Assembly (NCBI GenBank): GCA_030159075.1
Contig: BROG01000343.1
Location: forward strand, 434,001-498,000
Direction: 5' to 3'
Source: Atrina japonica
Taxonomy: Eukaryota; Mollusca; Bivalvia; Pterioida; Pinnidae
Length of the DNA stretch: 64,000 nucleotides
A model generated the notes under the pieces. That model saw nothing but the letters and a program-made list of their open reading frames with translations. It was not told the origin of the DNA and made no database searches. Made by a program: the position numbers and the translations under genes. The stretch's first letter is position 1; every line of letters starts with the position of its first letter. This document shows, one piece after another, positions 59,514 to 64,000 of the stretch.

Positions 59514-61142
59514 TCAGCCTCCAGGAAAGTGGTTCCATCTCATACTGGCCCAATTCGGTAGTTTGCTTATGAACTTCTGATTTTCAGTGCAGTCATCTAA
59601 TATCTTTAAACTTGGAATCTTGCAGGTGGCATCAAGACATGCCTTATGAAAATCACCAAATTCACGAAGTGCCTTTGAGTCTTTGTCACTAATTTTCTGC
59701 CAAAAATCCAACTTCTTTCTGAAGGCTCTTTGTACCACAAGTGGATGGCCATATCTCTCTTCTAGAACACGTTTTGCACTCTCATATGCTGAGATACTCC
59801 CACCATAGAAGAATCCATCTATTGCAGTATATGCTTCTCCCGCAACATATCTCATCCTGGATACCCTTGTCTATCAGGGAATGGAATGCTGTCTTCCACT
59901 CGACATATCGTAGAAGGTCCCCTGAAACTACTGGCGGCTCAGGTACAGATATCCTGTTGAGGTTGCCAGAGTCAGCAAATGCCTTCGCAAGCTGGTTAGT
60001 CATGTTATCAGATGTCCCTTCTGTGTTGCCACTAGAACTTTGGTAGTTGACAGCTTTATACTGTTGTGATGTCACGGGTGAATGAGAACTATGTATTGTA
60101 GCTGCTGGGAGTGGTTGTCCATGAACTGTAGATGAACGTGTTAACGTATTATACACCGGTATGCTACAAGAGGGCTGTGGTCCTGGAGTACCAAAACTCA
60201 CATGAGGTAGTGTGGAAAGTGACTGCTGCGTAAACGAACTGAGATTGGGTAAGCGTACATTATTATCTGCCACAGTCATATGCGTTATATTGGTTACAGT
60301 TGGCTGAGTCAGGTCCCTGATACTTCCATTTATCACATCATTATAGGCTTGGAGTTTGGCCTCAGCAATGGCAACAGATTTCTGGGTTTGTACTCATTGC
60401 AACTCTCTCGTGATGCCCCACCATTCTCCTTTGTTCTGCGTGGATCTCGGCCTCGATCTCAATAGATTGCAATTCAGCCTTCTTAGCTGCCAAATCTGCT
60501 GCTGCTTCCATCAATTTTGTAGTTACTTCAGAACCTGACTGATCTGAAGGATGTTGAGAAGCTGTTCCAAGGCTACTAAATATGGAGTTAGCACATCGGT
60601 GAACTTTCAGGACTCCTAAGTTAGTCATATCTATATCATCTGTTCCACATATTCTTTCATGCATGATTTGGGTTATGTCCGATCAACTTTCCTCACGGTC
60701 AGGCGCACCACAGTATCTAATACTACTCATTGACTTCATCATTTAGTTGAGAAATAGAGTCAACCATGTCACCCAATGTACTATCACTACAGCTCGACTT
60801 TAGGGTTCTACGGCAGTCCCTTACCGATGTTCGCCATCTATCGAACACACTAAGCAGGCGGGTTTCACGTTTTTGTGCCTCTTCCTCCAGGTAACTCTCC
60901 ATCCTCTCGCTCGCTTTAGAGGCCCTTGCAGACTGGCGCAAATATGCCTCTGTGTAAACGTTGTTCGTTGTACCATTTGCACCCAAACCACTAGATGTCG
61001 TCGTTGTACCAGTAGGTGATGTATCGAAGGACTGAAATCTGGCACTTCTGGGCTGCGTCGTTGTACCATTACGTTTCGAAGTATTTAAATTTTACTCACC
61101 TTCAAACATTGTACTACCTTCTTCATTGCCATCATGTGACAT
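59514..61142 (-). pseudogene. BEL/Pao-type retrotransposon gag relic
   Basis: From ATG 61142 the order is that of a BEL/Pao gag. An N-terminal region (to about 60723) includes the RQSARASKASERM and SVFDRWRTS stretches. A Lys/Glu-rich coiled segment (60400..60664) follows. Next comes a linker ending VPEPPVVSGDLLRYVEWK (near 59930), then the DUF1759-like block AYTAIDGFFYGG...VLEERYG...FRKKLDFW...LRE...KIPSL...KLPNW. It is broken by an early TAA (61092..61094), stops near 60723 and frameshifts near 60350 and 59860. It stops being recognisable after KLPNWASMRWNHF. No protease, RT, RNase H or integrase follows, and no LTR pair was found. It is GC-richer than neighbours. Confidence 0.8.
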
Positions 61143-62649
61143 TTTGAAGACAAGTTTTCACTTTAGCTGGTCTGGTCATCACGATAAGTCTCGACTGGAT
61201 ATGAGTAGATCTATTTTTATTGACCAATATCAATACCATCTATAAATACGTTAACTCCGTGAAAACTTGCAATTTTCAAAATGTTTGGTCCAGAGATGTG
61301 AAAGTTGTCTATACAACCTTATTTAAAATTCGAATAGAAATTTACCTTTATTGCGACGTTTTAGTTACTAAATTGAACAACGGTGATTAATTGCGAACTG
61401 TATAGGGGCCGTTTCATAAAGTCAAAATTTTAGAATTATTTAGATAGTTCGAAACCCGTTCTTTCTTGAAATACTAGTTAATGTACAAAACCACTAATAC
61501 CCAGCTTGGTTGCACTTTTCATGGCATTTACGGTCTCGCAGGATATGTAGGCCTAGAAAAGAGAAGCATTTGCCCTCTAAAAACTTTTTATGCATATTTT
61601 GTTTAAAGGGTGAATCTGACGTAAAATGTGATTAACGATCTAAAGCTTTACATAAAACATTTAAATGATATGCGAAAAATACTCAAAAGACAATTATAAT
61701 TTGTTTAGGTACCGACTGTTTTTGTAGACGCTGTTTCTAAGTAAGCCGTTAATGTGATTACTTTGCAACACCATCTATGAACATAAATAAATGAATAAAA
61801 TATTTATTGCAACATTGATTTATATGTATTCCCGGCCCCCAAGGGCGTATCGAAGATGTTGCAGCGTAACGATTCTGCAAATGAGGCCGAATTGCTCAGA
61901 GAAATTGTCCTACACAAAACCTAAGAACCAATTACACATGTAATATAAGTCGATTTGAAACCTTTGAACAATGTATAAGCACCATTTATATGGAACATAA
62001 ATTTGCCACCTAGATCTGTTTCGCTAATTTGTCGTTATGGAATAAACACAAATTTTGATAAAATGACACTTTCAATACCACAAATCTTCGAAACTAGACT
62101 TTTCTCAGATATAAAGCATATATTCAACCTAAATCGCATTGTCGCCATTAACGTTTAAAACTCAAATTCTGTCGAACTGTTCTCTTATTCCCAAGATGCT
62201 ACAATGCGCTGTTAAAACGACTCTTGGTCCTGTTAGCATGTCACTCCGCAAGAAGGAAACATTTCCGCTCAATTCAAAATTAATTGACACAACCCCTTCG
62301 TATTTTATTGTATGTCAAATCTCTTTAACCATGTGAAAAAGGTTCCATATATTCAATTTGCATACGGTAAACGTGTTTAGATTCAGTTGATTGGTCACTT
62401 GTGTTCACATGACAAACGAGTAGGTAATACAAGCTGTTCTGTTGACTGTTTTAAACCATCATCATGAAATGAAAGAAATTTTGAAGATTTTCTAAGAGTA
62501 GAGGGCTCTATCTTATGGATGGATTTATGTAGTAAATTTTGTGCGGTTACGTATTGTACAAGCAAATTAATGTTACGTAGGATAAAGGGTCCTAATATAA
62601 AAGCCTTTGAGAAAATTGCGAAAAAACCTTGTGTTATATGTACCCAAAC
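61143..62649. other. Gene-free stretch upstream of the gag relic
   Basis: No LTR-like direct copy of sequence below 59.5 kb was recognised, and no coding frame. If the retroelement had a 5' LTR it should be here. Confidence 0.5.
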
Positions 62650-63385
62650 GCACTATACATTATAATTCTACTCACGTGCATTATAAATATATGTCAAAAT
62701 TGTTTGAAGTAACTATCCTAAAGAATGTAGGTCATGTACTATATTGCTGTTTATTCTGGAGAACTTTGCAATATATAATTTCTCATATTTATTTTCGACT
62801 AATACTTAACAAATGTGAAGATTTTGTTCACCACATCTTTGTATGAATCACCCTACACTTACAGATTTATCAACATTAGTAAATATGGTCATTTTGTGTG
62901 TGTTGTTTTTTTGTTTTTGTTTTTTGTTTTTTTGTGTTTTGTTTTGTTCTTGTTTGGAATTCTTAATAACTGTACACCAAGCCTCCTTATTAATGAGGAT
63001 GGGAACACAAACTGAAGAGAAACAATATATAATGTGTCATACCCTACCTCTCAATTCTATTCAGTGATATTAACAAATAACTGCATTATATTGTCTGTTT
63101 TTCTTTCATGATTTTCGCTCAGAATTGTCTGTAATACGTGTAATTTGATAGTTTTAATTATTTCATTCCATTATTTACCAATATTGACAAAGATATCAAA
63201 TAAGATTAGACGGAACTCTGTCATTTTAGATATCATCAAATTATTTTTAATTATTATATTATAACCGAGTCTGATTTTCAAGTGACCAACACTTATGCGG
63301 TGCAAAATGGTAGTGCAATTGCTTTTTTTAGGGTGTGAAATATTTATAGTTCTGTTTTACTATTTTAAATGAAAACTAAGTATAA
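62650..63385 (+). repeat. Paralogous copy of the FB-B host sequence
   Basis: 62660..62850 matches 53025..53200 (ctactcacgtgcattataaa, aaagaatgtaggtca). 63190..63310 matches 55430..55525 (atatcatcaaatt, agtgaccaaca, ggtgcaaaat). 63325..63380 matches 57745..57800 (aattgcttttt, atttatagttctg). FB-B is absent here. Confidence 0.7.
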
Positions 63386-63672
63386 TTTTAATTATAATTG
63401 ATAAATGGAAAATATCTATTATCATCATGTATCTTTTTCTCACTTTACTTTCACTTATTAATAGCAAACTAATTTTTCATTTAATGACCAATCAGATCGC
63501 CGGGCTTATTTTACGCTCCGCACAACTTTGGGTGTCCAAAATTGTTGGGCCCATGTTATAAACAAAGTAGGTGTTTTTCCTTTACATATTTACACTACTT
63601 GATTTTGGGTTGATTTAACGATCGACGTGACTACGTAGAGCTACTCGTCCCTGTGAGAAATAGAAAGCGATG

Positions 63673-63697
63673 TTTAGTTAGTTAGTTAGTTAGTTAG

Positions 63698-63757
<60 letters not shown>

Positions 63758-63777
63758 CGCGTGTGTGTGTGTGTGTA
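63673..63777. repeat. Compound (TTAG)n(GT)n(GC)n(GT)n
   Basis: Seven TTAG units, about 24 GT, six GC, then about eight GT units in unbroken succession. Confidence 0.97.
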
Positions 63778-64000
63778 CTTGGTTGATTGGTTCGTATTTC
63801 CAATGTCTTTTTAAAGCTATAAAAGCTGTCACAATGATGACTTATGTCCCATTACCTATAGACGAGAAAATGATAAAATGTGTGATCAAACACATTATCA
63901 AGCACGTTAAACGGGGTAAAGGTTATCCTTTCGAAGTTATTTGTAGAAATAATTTCCATTAAAATTTAAATTATACCGTTTCAGGCTGTATTTCTGTATC

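Noticed and set aside
57857..61142. Complete LTR retrotransposon with the motif block as its LTR
   Set aside because: The motif block points plus and the gag relic points minus; no matching LTR pair, primer-binding site or pol was found.
63673..63701. Telomeric repeat
   Set aside because: Seven TTAG units only, merging into (GT)n; molluscan telomeres are TTAGGG and this is internal.

Overview
The window is eukaryotic, AT-rich, intron-containing and very repeat-dense. It most likely comes from a mollusc, probably a bivalve. The support is a C1q-domain gene relic, tRNA-derived SINEs of types common in molluscs, Penelope-like reverse-transcriptase relics, BEL/Pao gag and many small inverted-repeat elements. 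No prokaryotic gene organisation is present. The species assignment is inference.

Two intact protein-coding genes are supported. The first, on the plus strand, is a five-exon GOLT1/GOT1 homologue (vesicle transport protein of the Golgi), 20323..30950. It joins in frame to 138 codons, the length I know for vertebrate GOLT1B, with canonical splice sites throughout. The second, on the minus strand, is an intronless small heat shock protein (alpha-crystallin domain, 209 aa), 44425..45054. It has a TATA box and a four-unit heat-shock element upstream and a poly(A) signal downstream.

Broken coding sequences are numerous. They include a C1q domain (13926..14322, minus), Penelope-like RT pieces (about 7.8-10.9 kb), a non-LTR retrotransposon RT (about 16.6-18.5 kb), a FLYWCH-type zinc-finger copy inside GOLT1 intron 3 (27781..28236), and a BEL/Pao-type gag relic (59514..61142, minus). 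A perfect match to the metazoan histone 3' stem-loop lies on the same strand below the gag relic.

Most of the rest is repetitive. There are three tRNA-headed SINE families (all eight copies on the minus strand), several MITE-like hairpins, minisatellites with units near 22, 33, 35, 39, 40, 64 and 240 bp, and long (TA)n, (CT)n, (CA)n and (GT)n tracts. The most unusual structures are two foldback-like elements, 16824..17994 and 55526..57729. Each has short terminal inverted repeats, head-to-head arrays of a short motif and an apparent 6-bp target duplication. One interrupts a LINE. The other has a related, apparently unoccupied sequence near 63.3 kb in the same window. A possible third is at about 14.38-15.21 kb. 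Just right of the second is a 300-bp block dense in transcription-factor-like motifs (CTCF-like, E-box, CRE x2, CCAAT, ETS x4, YY1), with no recognised gene downstream.

Regions not listed below hold AT-rich sequence in which I recognise no gene.
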